The notes under the pieces: model-generated
Database searches by the model: none
What the model was told of the DNA's origin: nothing
The model's input: the letters and a program-made list of their open reading frames with translations, nothing else
Source of the DNA: Pseudoxanthomonas koreensis
GTDB lineage: Bacteria > Pseudomonadota > Gammaproteobacteria > Xanthomonadales > Xanthomonadaceae
Direction: 5' to 3'
Assembly: GCF_010093225.1 (NCBI RefSeq)
Contig: NZ_PDWM01000003.1
Location: 60,022-124,021, forward strand
DNA: 64,000 bases
Made by a program: the position numbers and the translations under genes
Part shown: one piece after another, positions 1-8,701 of the stretch
Numbering within the stretch: position 1 is the stretch's first letter
How the letters are laid out: each line of letters begins with the position of its first letter

Positions 1-3000
1 CGCTCAAGGGCAGCGGCCGCCTGGTCGGCGCGCGCGCGCTGGGCGAGTTCAGCTGGAAGATCGAGGGCATGCTCAACCGCGTGCTCGACGGAACGCGTCC
101 GCCGAGCCCGGCGGTACTGGCGATGGTCGAGCAGGCCTGCGAAGTGCTGCCGCAGTTCGACGCCGCGTTGCGTGGCCAGGACAGCATCGTCGCCGACCTG
201 CACGCGATGGAAGCGGTCGCCGACCGCATCGCCGCGGGCGAGGACGCGCGCTACGTGCCGCGGGCCGCCGTCGCACCGGCCGCCACGGAGGTGGTGGACA
301 CGACGGACACGACGGAGGCCGAGGCTACCGACGTGGTGGAGCTGTTCGAGGACGGCACGCCCGCCTCGGTGGACAGCGTGCTGCGCGAGATCCTCGAGGC
401 CGAGGTCGCCCAGCACCTGGAAACCGTGGACGCGTGGATCGCTGCCGCGCGCCAGGCGCCGGAGCCGGCCAGCGACGTGCTGCTGCGCGCGGTCCACACC
501 ATGAACGGCGCGTTCGCGATGACCGACGTGCCGGAGATCACCGCGGTCACCGACCCGGCCGAAACCTTCATCAAGCGTTCGCTTGCGGCCGCGCAGGTAC
601 CCGAAGCCGATGGCGTCGATGCATTGGCCGCCGCCGCCGCTGCGATCCGGACCTGCGTGCGCGCGCTGCAGGCCGAGTCGCCGCGGATCCCGCGCTTCAC
701 CGAACTGGCCGAGCGCCTGCGCGCGCTCGCCGACAGCCTGCCCGAGGCGCGCTGGCCGCAGCCGGCGGAGTACGTGCCCGAGGCGCTGGAGCCGGTCGAC
801 GCCGGCGCCGAACTGACCGGGATCGGCGATATGAGCGTCTACCTGGGCGAGGGCGGCAGCATCGACGAGGTCGCGTCCGCCGGATCCGGCGACGCGCCGG
901 CCGATGCGGCACCGGTTGCCAGTGACGACGTCGAAGCGGTGGATGCGAGCGGGCTTGCCGACGCCAGCGAATCTGCCGAAGGCATCGAGGTTGCTGAAGC
1001 CACCGAAGCCGTCGAGGCTGCTGAAGCCGCTGAAGCCGCTGAAGCCGCTGAAGCTGTTGAAGCTGCCGGGGCCGCTGAACTAGAAGTGGCCGATGCTGCC
1101 GAGGCCGTGGAAGCCGCCGACGAGGTTCCGGCCGCAGAGGCTGTCGACGCCGAGGCCATTCCGGCCGAAACGATCGAGGCCGCGTTGTCCGACGAAGCTG
1201 CCGAAACGGTCGAAGCCGGAACCACCGAAACCGGCAGCATCGAAACCGGCGACGTCGAAGCCGAAGCCGAAGCATCCGCCGACGCTGCCGAGGTCGACGC
1301 CGCCGAGGTCGAAGCAGCAGCAACCGCCGACGCAGAAGGCGAGGCCGAAGCCGCGATCGACAGCGACGCCCTGGCGGTCGCCGCCGCGGTGTCCGCGATC
1401 GGCACGGTCGCCGTGTCCGAAGCGGAAGAAGCCGCCGCCGGAACGGCCGACGACGAAGCGGAAGCCACGTCCGCCGAGACCGACACGGCCGCCGCCGTCG
1501 AGCCCGCCGCAACCGGCGACACCGCCGGGGAAAGCATCGAAACCGCCGAGGCCGCCGAAGCGGCCGCCGCGCAGGAGGCCGTCGAACTGCCGGCCCTGGG
1601 CGAGCCCCTGCCTGAGTTCAGTACCGAGGAGGTGGCCGTGGCAGACGGTCCCATGCTCGATTTCACCGAACTGGATCGCGACCTGGTCGATATCTTCGTC
1701 GAAGAGGGTGGCGACCTGCTCGACCACATCGACGGACTGATCCAGGAACTGCGCGCCGACCCCAACACGCGCGAGGCGATCATCGGCCTGCAGCGCGACC
1801 TGCACACGCTCAAGGGCGGTGCGCGCATGGCCGGCATCGCCACCATCGGCGACCTGGGCCACGTGATCGAGTCGCTGCTCGAAGCGGTGGCCGAGCACCG
1901 CACCGAACTGCAGCGCGGTGACATCCAGCTGCTGGAGCGCGGGTTCGACACCCTGCACCGCCTGCTGCAGCAGACCCGTGCGCATCGCGCCACCTCGATG
2001 CCGCAGGCGCTGATCGACGAGTTCGAGGCCCGGATCCGCGGCGAGAAGCCGGCGCCGGCCAGCGCGGACGAAGCCGCCGACGTGGCTGAGGAGGCTGTGG
2101 AGGCCACGGACGGGGGCGAGGCAATCGTCGCCGGCCAGACGCCGGAGCCCGTCGCGGAAGCGCCGGAACCTGCCGCGGTTGCGCCCCGCGTGGTGCCGTT
2201 CCCGGCGCCCGTTCCCGGCCCGGTCCGCGAGCTGGAAGCGCTGTCGGCGCCGGTGGAAGACGAGCCGGCGGCCGTGGCCGCGGCCGACGAGGCCATCACC
2301 CGCGCGCCGCAGGAACAGGTCCGCGTCCGCGCCGACCTGCTCGACAACCTGGTCAACCACGCCGGCGAAGTGGCGATCTACCGCTCGCGCCTGGAGCAGC
2401 AGCTGGGCGCGTTCCGCAGCGCCATGGCCGAGCTGGACCGCACCAACGCCCGACTGCGCGACCAGCTGCGCCGCCTGGACCTGGAAACCGAGGCGCAGAT
2501 CGTCGCCCGCTACCAGCGCGAGCAGGACAGCGCCGACCCGACCTTCGATCCGCTCGAGCTCGACCGCTTCTCGACCCTGCAGCAGCTCAGCCGCGCGCTG
2601 AACGAGTCCTCCGCCGACCTTGTCGGCCTGCAGGGCGTGCTCGACGACCTGGCCCGCCAGTACGACGTGCTGCTGCAGCAGCAGTCGCGCGTGAGCTCGG
2701 AGCTGCAGGATGGGCTGATGAGCGCGCGCATGGTGCCGTTCGACAGCATCGTGCCGCGCCTGCGCCGCGTGGTCCGCCAGGCCGCGCACGACACCCGCAA
2801 GCAGGTCCAGCTCAAGCTCGACGGCACCCACGGCGAACTCGACCGCAACGTGCTCGACCGCATGGTCGCGCCGCTCGAACACATGCTGCGCAACTCGGTC
2901 GCGCATGGCCTGGAAGCACCGAAGGACCGCCGCGCCGCCGGCAAGGACGAGGAAGGCACGATCACCATCGCGCTGCGTCGCGAAGGCTCGGAAATCGTGC

Positions 3001-4115
3001 TGCAGGTGGCCGACGACGGCCGCGGCCTGGACCGCGCCGCGATCCGCCGCCGCGCCGAGCAGCGCGGCCTGGTCAAGGCCGACGCCGTGCTCACCGACGC
3101 CGAACTGGACTCGGTGATCTTCGAACCCGGCTTCAGCACCTCGGAGAAGGTCAGCCAGCTGGCCGGCCGCGGCGTGGGCATGGACGTGGTCCGCAACGAA
3201 GTGCGCCAGCTCGGCGGCACGGTGGAAAGCACCTCGGCCGTGGGCGAGGGCGCGACCTTCACCCTGCGCCTGCCGCAGACCCTGGCGGTCACCCAGGCGG
3301 TGTTCGTGCAGATCGGCGACACCACCTACGCGGTGCCGGTCGCCTCGGTCAGCGGCATCGGCCGGATCTCGCGCGAGCGCTTCGATGCCGGTGGCGATGT
3401 GTACCGTTACGCCGGCGAGGAGTACGCGCTGCACGACATGGGCCTGCTCGTGGGCCAGGGCCCGGCGAAGGCCGAAGGCCAGGCCCAGGTGCCGCTGCTG
3501 CTGGTCCGCGCCGGCGACCTGCGTGCCGCGGTGGCGATCGACCAGGTGGTCGGCAACCGCGAAATCGTGGTCAAGCCGGTCGGTCTGCAGATCGCGTCGG
3601 TGCCGGGCATCTACGGTGCCACGATCACCGGCGACGGCCGCGTGGTGGTGATCCTGGACGTGGCCCCGCTGGTCCGCCGCCACCTGGCGCAGCCGGAGCG
3701 CCCGGCCTCGGCCGAGCCGGAGCAGACGCGCCACGTGCCGCTGGTGATGGTGGTCGACGATTCGCTGACCATGCGCAAGGTCACCGGCCGCGTGCTGGAG
3801 CGCCACAACTTCGAGGTGGTGGTCGCCCGCGACGGCATCGAGGCGCTGGAGCGCCTGGAAGAACGCGTGCCCGACCTGATGCTGCTGGACATCGAGATGC
3901 CGCGCATGGACGGTTACGAACTCGCCACGGCGATGCGCGCCGACGAGCGTTTCCGTGGCGTGCCGATCGTGATGATCACCTCGCGTACCGGCGAGAAGCA
4001 CCGCCAGCGCGCGTTCGAGATCGGCGTGCAGCGTTACCTGGGCAAGCCGTACCAGGAGCTGGACCTGATGCGCAACGTCTACGACCTGCTGGGGATCGCC
4101 CGTGCACGTGGCTGA
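1..4115 (+). CDS. chpA: ChpA/PilL-type hybrid chemotaxis histidine kinase (5' end outside window)
   Basis: CheA-like hybrid kinase of the type IV pilus (Pil-Chp) system, which controls twitching. The frame is open from base 3, so the start lies upstream. Numbering from the internal ATG at 69: a degenerate Hpt-like segment (HTMNG, His143), an Ala/Glu-rich linker (about 265-525), a good Hpt domain (HTLKGG, His579), a second linker, the dimerisation region (about 750-900), an ATPase domain with N box (HMLRNSVAHGLE) and G boxes (DDGRGLD, GRGVGMDV), a CheW-like domain (about 1070-1210) and a C-terminal receiver (acceptor Asp1274 in LLDIEMPRMDG, Lys in YLGKPY). Multiple Hpt-like domains plus a receiver separate ChpA/PilL from flagellar CheA. 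It overlaps the next gene by 14 bp, and the order chpA-CheB-CheW matches chpABC of Pseudomonas aeruginosa. The linker is repetitive (AEAAEAAEAAEA). Confidence 0.95.
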   Translation, partial: LKGSGRLVGARALGEFSWKIEGMLNRVLDGTRPPSPAVLAMVEQACEVLPQFDAALRGQDSIVADLHAMEAVADRIAAGEDARYVPRAAVAPAATEVVDTTDTTEAEATDVVELFEDGTPASVDSVLREILEAEVAQHLETVDAWIAAARQAPEPASDVLLRAVHTMNGAFAMTDVPEITAVTDPAETFIKRSLAAAQVPEADGVDALAAAAAAIRTCVRALQAESPRIPRFTELAERLRALADSLPEARWPQPAEYVPEALEPVDAGAELTGIGDMSVYLGEGGSIDEVASAGSGDAPADAAPVASDDVEAVDASGLADASESAEGIEVAEATEAVEAAEAAEAAEAAEAVEAAGAAELEVADAAEAVEAADEVPAAEAVDAEAIPAETIEAALSDEAAETVEAGTTETGSIETGDVEAEAEASADAAEVDAAEVEAAATADAEGEAEAAIDSDALAVAAAVSAIGTVAVSEAEEAAAGTADDEAEATSAETDTAAAVEPAATGDTAGESIETAEAAEAAAAQEAVELPALGEPLPEFSTEEVAVADGPMLDFTELDRDLVDIFVEEGGDLLDHIDGLIQELRADPNTREAIIGLQRDLHTLKGGARMAGIATIGDLGHVIESLLEAVAEHRTELQRGDIQLLERGFDTLHRLLQQTRAHRATSMPQALIDEFEARIRGEKPAPASADEAADVAEEAVEATDGGEAIVAGQTPEPVAEAPEPAAVAPRVVPFPAPVPGPVRELEALSAPVEDEPAAVAAADEAITRAPQEQVRVRADLLDNLVNHAGEVAIYRSRLEQQLGAFRSAMAELDRTNARLRDQLRRLDLETEAQIVARYQREQDSADPTFDPLELDRFSTLQQLSRALNESSADLVGLQGVLDDLARQYDVLLQQQSRVSSELQDGLMSARMVPFDSIVPRLRRVVRQAAHDTRKQVQLKLDGTHGELDRNVLDRMVAPLEHMLRNSVAHGLEAPKDRRAAGKDEEGTITIALRREGSEIVLQVADDGRGLDRAAIRRRAEQRGLVKADAVLTDAELDSVIFEPGFSTSEKVSQLAGRGVGMDVVRNEVRQLGGTVESTSAVGEGATFTLRLPQTLAVTQAVFVQIGDTTYAVPVASVSGIGRISRERFDAGGDVYRYAGEEYALHDMGLLVGQGPAKAEGQAQVPLLLVRAGDLRAAVAIDQVVGNREIVVKPVGLQIASVPGIYGATITGDGRVVVILDVAPLVRRHLAQPERPASAEPEQTRHVPLVMVVDDSLTMRKVTGRVLERHNFEVVVARDGIEALERLEERVPDLMLLDIEMPRMDGYELATAMRADERFRGVPIVMITSRTGEKHRQRAFEIGVQRYLGKPYQELDLMRNVYDLLGIARARG

Positions 4116-5289
4116 GCGCAAGCCCGTCGCCCTGCTGGCCCGCGCCGGCGCCGCGCGCGACCGCCTGCGCGAGGCGCTGGACGCCGCCGGCGCGGTGGTC
4201 GTGCTGGAGGAGGATCCGGGCGCGATCGACGCCGCCACCCTGTCCGCCGCCGCGCCGCAGGCCGCGCTGGTGGCGCTGGAGCCGGCGGTGGAGGATGCGC
4301 TGGCCGCGCTGGAGTCGGCACTGGAGGCCCCCGGCCTGCTGGTGATCTTCGACGAGGCCGACCTGGCCGCACGCCGCGAAGGCTGGGAAGCGCAGCGCTG
4401 GATCCGCCACCTGGCGGCCAAGCTGTACGGCCACGGCAACGTGCTGCCGCCGGGCGGCGAGCAGGACCTGGTCATCGACATCCAGCCCGGCCCGCCGGCG
4501 ACTCCGGCGCAGCTGCACGCGGACGATCCGTTCGAACGGCACCTGGCCGAGGCCAGCGCGCTGGCCTCGGCGTGGCCGCAGGACCGGCCCGGTGAATCGC
4601 AGGCCGAAGCGGAGCCGTCCGCGCCGCCGCCGGTGGTCCCGGCCGCGCACGAATGGGCGCTGGCCGACGACGATGCGTTGCTGGCCGCGGCACGCGCGAC
4701 CACCGCGCCGGCGGCGATGCCCGGATTCGCCAACCTGGAGCTGGTGGCGCTGGAGGCGAACGTGCCCGACGCGCTGCGCGGCGCGGTGCTGGTGCTCGCC
4801 GGCATTGGCGGACCCGACGCGGTGCGCAAGCGGCTCGCGGCGCTGCCGGCGGAGTTCCCGCGGCCCCTGCTGGTGCAGCTGCGCCTGGACGGCGGGCGCT
4901 ACGACAACCTGATCAAGCAGCTGGCGCGGGGGTCGACGCTGCCGGTGAAGATGGCCATGCCGGGCGATGCGATCGTGGCTGGCACCGTGCACGTGCTGCC
5001 CGACGGCGTGTGCGTGGAGACGGCAGAGGGCGGCCTGGCGTTCGCCGACGGCGGCACCGACCCGGCGACCGTGCTGGCACCGGCGGAAAGCGCGGCGATC
5101 GTGCTCAGCGGCGCCGACCCGGCGCGCGTGGACGCGATCCTCGCCCTGGCCGGCCGCGGTGGCTACGTCGCCGGGCAATCGCTGGAAGGGTGCTACGACG
5201 CGGCGGCGGTGAACCTGCTGGCAGCCGGCGGTGCCGGACTGGCTACGCCGGCGCAACTGGCCGAACAGCTGACCGCACGCTGGCCATGA
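4102..5289 (+). CDS. chpB: CheB-like protein of the pilus chemosensory operon, probably catalytically dead
   Basis: 395 residues from a GTG inside the end of chpA (a second GTG lies two codons on). By position it is ChpB, the CheB-like methylesterase that resets the PilJ receptor. The C-terminal half keeps the CheB pattern: LVLAGIGGPDAVRKRLAALP corresponds to the ST-GGP loop, followed by a vQxxxdG-like strand, a VKMAMPGDAIVAGTVHVLP segment and a late Asp region. The catalytic serine of the S-T-G-G motif is absent (GIGGP) and the usual QHMP histidine is replaced (VQLRLDG). The N-terminal half resembles a worn receiver domain with no convincing acidic pocket. It is therefore probably a scaffold or regulatory pseudoenzyme. 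Family assignment is solid by context; inactivity is inference. Confidence 0.8.
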   Translation: MHVAERKPVALLARAGAARDRLREALDAAGAVVVLEEDPGAIDAATLSAAAPQAALVALEPAVEDALAALESALEAPGLLVIFDEADLAARREGWEAQRWIRHLAAKLYGHGNVLPPGGEQDLVIDIQPGPPATPAQLHADDPFERHLAEASALASAWPQDRPGESQAEAEPSAPPPVVPAAHEWALADDDALLAAARATTAPAAMPGFANLELVALEANVPDALRGAVLVLAGIGGPDAVRKRLAALPAEFPRPLLVQLRLDGGRYDNLIKQLARGSTLPVKMAMPGDAIVAGTVHVLPDGVCVETAEGGLAFADGGTDPATVLAPAESAAIVLSGADPARVDAILALAGRGGYVAGQSLEGCYDAAAVNLLAAGGAGLATPAQLAEQLTARWP

Positions 5290-5320
5290 TGCCGGCGCGA
5301 CGTTCTAGGAACAGGAAACG

Positions 5321-5794
5321 ATGAGCAGCTACAGCAGCGATGAAATCCGTGGCGTCATGATCCAGGTCGGCGAGGATCGCCTGCTCCTGCCCAACGCCAC
5401 CGTGGCCGAGGTGCTGGCGCGGGTGGCGATCGAGCCGGTCGAAGGCACGCCGGACTGGTTGGCGGGGCAGATCGTGTGGCACGGCTGGAACGTGCCGCTG
5501 CTGTCGTTCGCGGGCCTGGCCGGGCTGGGTGCGGAGCCGGCGATGCGCAACAACCGCGTGATCGTGCTCAAGGCACTGGGCAACGATGCGGCGCTGCCGT
5601 ACTTCGCGCTGCTGACCGCCTCCTTCCCGCAGCTCGTGTCGGTGCCGCGCGACAGCCTGCTGGCCGACGCGTCGGAGGAAGACCTGCCGCTCGGGGTGCA
5701 AATGCGCGTGCTGCTGGGCGAACAGGGCGCGCTGCTGCCGGACCTGGAAGTCCTCGAGAAGATGGTCGCCGAAGCGATGGCCGCCGCGGCCTGA
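5321..5794 (+). CDS. chpC: CheW-like adaptor of the Pil-Chp system
   Basis: 157-residue single-domain CheW-like protein that would couple receptors to the ChpA kinase. The CheW fold is visible as EIRGVMIQVGEDRLLLPNAT, then a W-rich turn (PDWLAGQIVWHGWNVPLLSF) and the strand NNRVIVLKALG. It starts at ATG 5321 behind AGGAACAGGAAACG, a usable Shine-Dalgarno. It lies 31 bp after the CheB-like gene and appears to be the last gene of the operon, because a palindrome and a REP element follow. Synteny with chpC of Pseudomonas is the basis of the symbol; another CheW paralogue (PilI) would normally lie upstream of chpA. Confidence 0.82.
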   Translation: MSSYSSDEIRGVMIQVGEDRLLLPNATVAEVLARVAIEPVEGTPDWLAGQIVWHGWNVPLLSFAGLAGLGAEPAMRNNRVIVLKALGNDAALPYFALLTASFPQLVSVPRDSLLADASEEDLPLGVQMRVLLGEQGALLPDLEVLEKMVAEAMAAAA

Positions 5795-5815
5795 CGCACG
5801 CCCCCCTGTACGCAT

Positions 5816-5869
5816 AAAAGGGGACGGAGGCAATTAAGCACATGTGCTTAATTGCCTCCGTCCCCTTTT
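5816..5869. repeat. 54-bp perfect palindrome (27-nt arms, no loop)
   Basis: The stretch from AAAAGGGGACGGAGGCAATT is mirrored exactly around the centre at 5842/5843 (ACATGT) and ends in CCCCTTTT. It begins 22 bp after the chpC stop. As RNA it would form a very stable stem ending in a U run, so it could terminate chpC transcription. The AAAAGGGGACGGAGG core resembles motifs I associate with sequence flanking REP-associated Y1 transposase genes in proteobacteria. No transposase is present, so a solo terminal remnant is a reasonable guess. Confidence 0.85.
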
Positions 5870-5920
5870 TCTCGTCATCTCCGGAGCCGCCGCGTTCATC
5901 GTGGCCTCCGGACGCCCCGT

Positions 5921-5947
5921 GGTCGCCCCCTGAAGTGGGCTCCTACA
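5921..5947. repeat. Single REP unit (GTAG family)
   Basis: 27 bp, CCCCCTGAAGTGGGCTCCTA plus flanks. It is the same unit found as inverted pairs at 15551-15684, 52194-52330 and 57464-57597. Here it is alone: the facing partner is missing and the 54-bp palindrome lies 51 bp upstream. It sits 18 bp beyond the 3' end of rsmE. Confidence 0.85.
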
Positions 5948-5964
5948 GAAAAGCGGAGTGGCTG

Positions 5965-6699
5965 CTACAGGTCGCCGAAGCGCGACTGCAGCGCGGCGAT
6001 CGCCGCCAGGCCGGCGGTTTCGGTGCGCAGCACCCTCGGGCCGAGGCGCAGGCCGCTGAACCCCGCAGCACGCAGGATGTCGCGGTCACGCGGCGACCAG
6101 CCGCCTTCGGGGCCGATCGCGATCCAGGCGGTGCCGTCCTCTGGCGCGGCCAGCCCCTGCAGACGGTGCTCGCCCTGCGGATCCAGCAGCAGGCGCAGCC
6201 CGCCGCCATGCAGCGCGCGCGCCGCCGCCTCCAGCGCCGCCGGTGCGGCCACTTCCGGGATGCACGCCCGCCCGCACTGCTCGCAGGCCGATTCGACCAC
6301 GCTGCGCCAGTGCGCCAGGCGCTTCTCCGCGCGTTCGGCGTCCAGCCGCACCTCGGTGCGCTCGCCCGAGACCGGCACGATCGCGGCCACGCCCAGTTCG
6401 GTGGCCTTCTGCAGCACCAGGTCCATCTTCTCGCCGCGTGCGATCCCCTGCAGCAGCACGATCCGCAGCGGTGATTCGTTGTCCACCGCCGTGGCCGACA
6501 GTATTTCGACCCGCACCTCGCGCTTGTTCGCCACCCGCAGCCGCGCGGCATAGTCGTGGCCGTCGCCGTTGAACAGCACGCAGGGATCGCCCTCGCGCAG
6601 GCGCAACACCCGCGCCAGGTGGCTGGCGGCGCGCTCGGGCAGGGCCACTTCGATGCCGGGCCGCAGTGGCAGGTCAACATGGCAACGGGTCAGGCGCAT
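5965..6699 (-). CDS. rsmE: 16S rRNA (uracil1498-N3)-methyltransferase RsmE
   Basis: 244-residue SPOUT-class methyltransferase that methylates U1498 of 16S rRNA with SAM. The N-terminal PUA-like part begins MRLTRCHVDLPLRPG; the knotted SAM site is seen in the conserved IAIGPEGGWSPRD and in LRLGPRVLRTETA near the C-terminus. Length is typical. The ATG at 6699 overlaps the end of bioA by 10 bp, so translation is probably coupled. Open frame continues upstream antisense to nothing homologous, so the internal ATG was chosen. The stop TAG lies in a CTGTAG context close to a REP unit. Confidence 0.95.
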   Translation of the reverse strand: MRLTRCHVDLPLRPGIEVALPERAASHLARVLRLREGDPCVLFNGDGHDYAARLRVANKREVRVEILSATAVDNESPLRIVLLQGIARGEKMDLVLQKATELGVAAIVPVSGERTEVRLDAERAEKRLAHWRSVVESACEQCGRACIPEVAAPAALEAAARALHGGGLRLLLDPQGEHRLQGLAAPEDGTAWIAIGPEGGWSPRDRDILRAAGFSGLRLGPRVLRTETAGLAAIAALQSRFGDL

Positions 6700-8081
6700 G
6701 CAGTGGCCTCCTCGATCGCCGCGGCGGTGGCCGCGGCCAGCAGCTGCAGCTGCGCCTCGTCGACGCAGTACGGCGGCATCCAGTACAGCACGTCGCCCAG
6801 CGGGCGCAGCAGCACGCCGCGCTCCAGCGCGGCGCGGTAGGCGCGCAGGCCCACGCGCAGGCCGGGGTCGAAGGGCGTGTCGCGGTTGCCGCCGCGGGCC
6901 AGTTCGAAGGCCACCACCATGCCAGCCTGGCGGACCTCGGCTACGTGCGGATGCGCGGCCAGCGGGGCGGCCAGCGCCGTCATCCGCGCGGCGGTACCGC
7001 GGTTGCGATCGAGCACGCCGTCGGTCTCGAAGATGTCCAGCGAAGCCAGCGCCGCGGCACAGGCCAGCGGGTTGCCGGTGTAGCTGTGCGAATGCAGGAA
7101 GGCGCGTTCGCGCGAATCGTCGAGGAAGCCGTCGTACACCGCCTGGGTAGCCAGCACCGCGGCCAGCGGCAGGAAGCCACCGGTCAGGCCCTTGGACAGG
7201 CACAGCAGGTCGGGGCTGATGCCGGCCTGCTCGCACGCGAACATCGTGCCGGTGCGGCCGAAGCCGGTGGCGATCTCGTCGGCGACCAGGAACGCGCCAT
7301 TGGCGTCGCACAGCTCGCGCACCCGGCGCAGGTAGGCCGGGTCGTGCATGCGCATGCCGCCGGCGCATTGCAGCCGCGGCTCCACGATCACCGCGCAGAC
7401 CTCGCCGGGGTGGCGGTCGAACAGGTCGGCGAGCGCGTCGGCCGCGCGCGCCGCGCACTGCGCCGCACTCTCTCCCGGGCGGGCCAGGTACGCGTCGGGC
7501 GAGGGTGCGAACAGTGCTTCGGCCAGCAACGGCGCGTAGATGCGGCGGTACAGCGGGATGTCGCCCACCGCCAGCGCGCCCAGCGTTTCGCCGTGATAAC
7601 CGTTTTCCAGTGCAACGAACTTCGTCCGCGTGTGCTCGCCGCGGTTGCGGAACCAGTGGAACGCCATCTTCAGCGCCACCTCGACCCCGGCCGAGCCGTT
7701 GTCGGCGTAGAACACCTTCGCCAGCGGAGCGCGCCCGGCCTGGCGCGGGGCGATGGCCAGCAGGCGTTCGGCCAGTTCCACCGCGGGCGCATGCGAGAAG
7801 CCGGCCAGGATCACCTGTTCCAGGGTGCCGGCCTGGCGGGCGATGGCCGCGGCGATGCGCGGTTCGGCGTGGCCGTGCAGGTTGGTCCACCAGCTGCTGA
7901 TGCCATCGAGGTAGCGGCGTCCGTCGCGGCCCACCAGCCAGGCGCCTTCGCCGCGCTCGACCGGCACCAGCGGCATCACGCCGGGGTGTTCGCGCATCTG
8001 CGTGCACGGATGCCACAGCACCGCCAGGTCGCGCTCGCGCCAGCGCGCCGCGGCCTGCGCGGCGGCCGGGTCTGCTAGCAT
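6690..8081 (-). CDS. bioA: Adenosylmethionine-8-amino-7-oxononanoate aminotransferase
   Basis: PLP-dependent class III aminotransferase that makes 7,8-diaminopelargonate in biotin synthesis, using SAM as amino donor. Visible marks: WHPCTQMREHPGVMPLVPV near the N-terminus, substrate motif SSWWTNLHGH, VFYADNGSAGVEVALKM, ALENGYHGETLGA, the PLP-Asp motif FLVADEIATGFGRTG, the PLP lysine in CLSKGLTGGFLPLA, and SHSYTGNPLACAAA. I used the ATG at 8081 (MLADPAAA, 463 aa); an ATG at 8108 adds nine residues and neither has a strong Shine-Dalgarno. It is divergent from nudE and overlaps rsmE by 10 bp. No other bio gene is in the window. Confidence 0.95.
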   Translation of the reverse strand: MLADPAAAQAAARWRERDLAVLWHPCTQMREHPGVMPLVPVERGEGAWLVGRDGRRYLDGISSWWTNLHGHAEPRIAAAIARQAGTLEQVILAGFSHAPAVELAERLLAIAPRQAGRAPLAKVFYADNGSAGVEVALKMAFHWFRNRGEHTRTKFVALENGYHGETLGALAVGDIPLYRRIYAPLLAEALFAPSPDAYLARPGESAAQCAARAADALADLFDRHPGEVCAVIVEPRLQCAGGMRMHDPAYLRRVRELCDANGAFLVADEIATGFGRTGTMFACEQAGISPDLLCLSKGLTGGFLPLAAVLATQAVYDGFLDDSRERAFLHSHSYTGNPLACAAALASLDIFETDGVLDRNRGTAARMTALAAPLAAHPHVAEVRQAGMVVAFELARGGNRDTPFDPGLRVGLRAYRAALERGVLLRPLGDVLYWMPPYCVDEAQLQLLAAATAAAIEEATACA

Positions 8082-8155
8082 TCGTGGCTCATGAGTACGT
8101 CCGTGCATCCCGCCATGATATCGGCCGCACCGCGGCCGCGCCGCGGGAGCCCCCG

Positions 8156-8701
8156 ATGAGTCGCCGCCTTCCCGTGATCCACGGCACCAGCGCGCAGGAT
8201 GCCGGGCCCTATCGGCTGGAACAGCTGGACCTGGAGTTCGCCAACGGCGAACGCCGCCGTTTCGAGCGCATGGTCAGCCGCGGCCACGGCGCAGTGGTGG
8301 TGGTGCCGATGCTCGACGACGAAACGGTGCTGCTGGTGCGCGAGTACGCCGCCGGCATGCACCGCTACGAACTGGGCCTGGTCAAGGGCCGGATCGACGC
8401 CGGCGAGACCCCGGAACAGGCCGCCGACCGCGAACTGAAGGAAGAGGCCGGCTACGGCGCGCGCCGCATCGACGTGCTGCGCGGGCTGACCCTGGCGCCG
8501 ACCTACATGAGCCACGTGTCCTGGCTGGTGCTGGCACGCGACCTGTATCCCGAGAAGCTGCCCGGCGACGAGCCGGAGGAGCTCGAAGTCATTCCCTGGA
8601 AAATGCAGGAACTGGAAAAGCTGATGCTTCGCGACGATTTCTCCGAGGGCCGCTCGCTGGCGGCGCTGTTCATCGCCCGCGCCTGGCTGGCCGGGCAGTG
8701 A
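8156..8701 (+). CDS. nudE: ADP compounds hydrolase NudE (Nudix)
   Basis: 181-residue Nudix hydrolase of the NudE type, which cleaves ADP-ribose, NADH and Ap3A. The Nudix box is intact: GRIDAGETPEQAADRELKEE followed by AGY. Start chosen at ATG 8156 (MSRRLPVIHG) behind GGGAG. An upstream in-frame ATG at 8084 would add 24 residues overlapping bioA sequence and is unlikely. The last codons overlap the GTG of cysQ (GTGA). A nudE-cysQ pair is common in gammaproteobacteria; both enzymes act on adenine nucleotides. Confidence 0.92.
   Translation: MSRRLPVIHGTSAQDAGPYRLEQLDLEFANGERRRFERMVSRGHGAVVVVPMLDDETVLLVREYAAGMHRYELGLVKGRIDAGETPEQAADRELKEEAGYGARRIDVLRGLTLAPTYMSHVSWLVLARDLYPEKLPGDEPEELEVIPWKMQELEKLMLRDDFSEGRSLAALFIARAWLAGQ

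Noticed and set aside
697..4829. Very long open frames antisense to chpA, up to 1249 codons
   Set aside because: They mirror the GC-rich, repetitive chpA sequence, have no domain logic or starts with ribosome sites, and consist of low-complexity Arg/Gly/Ser. They are compositional shadows.
5816..5869. Palindrome as one end of an intact insertion sequence
   Set aside because: No transposase gene or second copy is found in the window.
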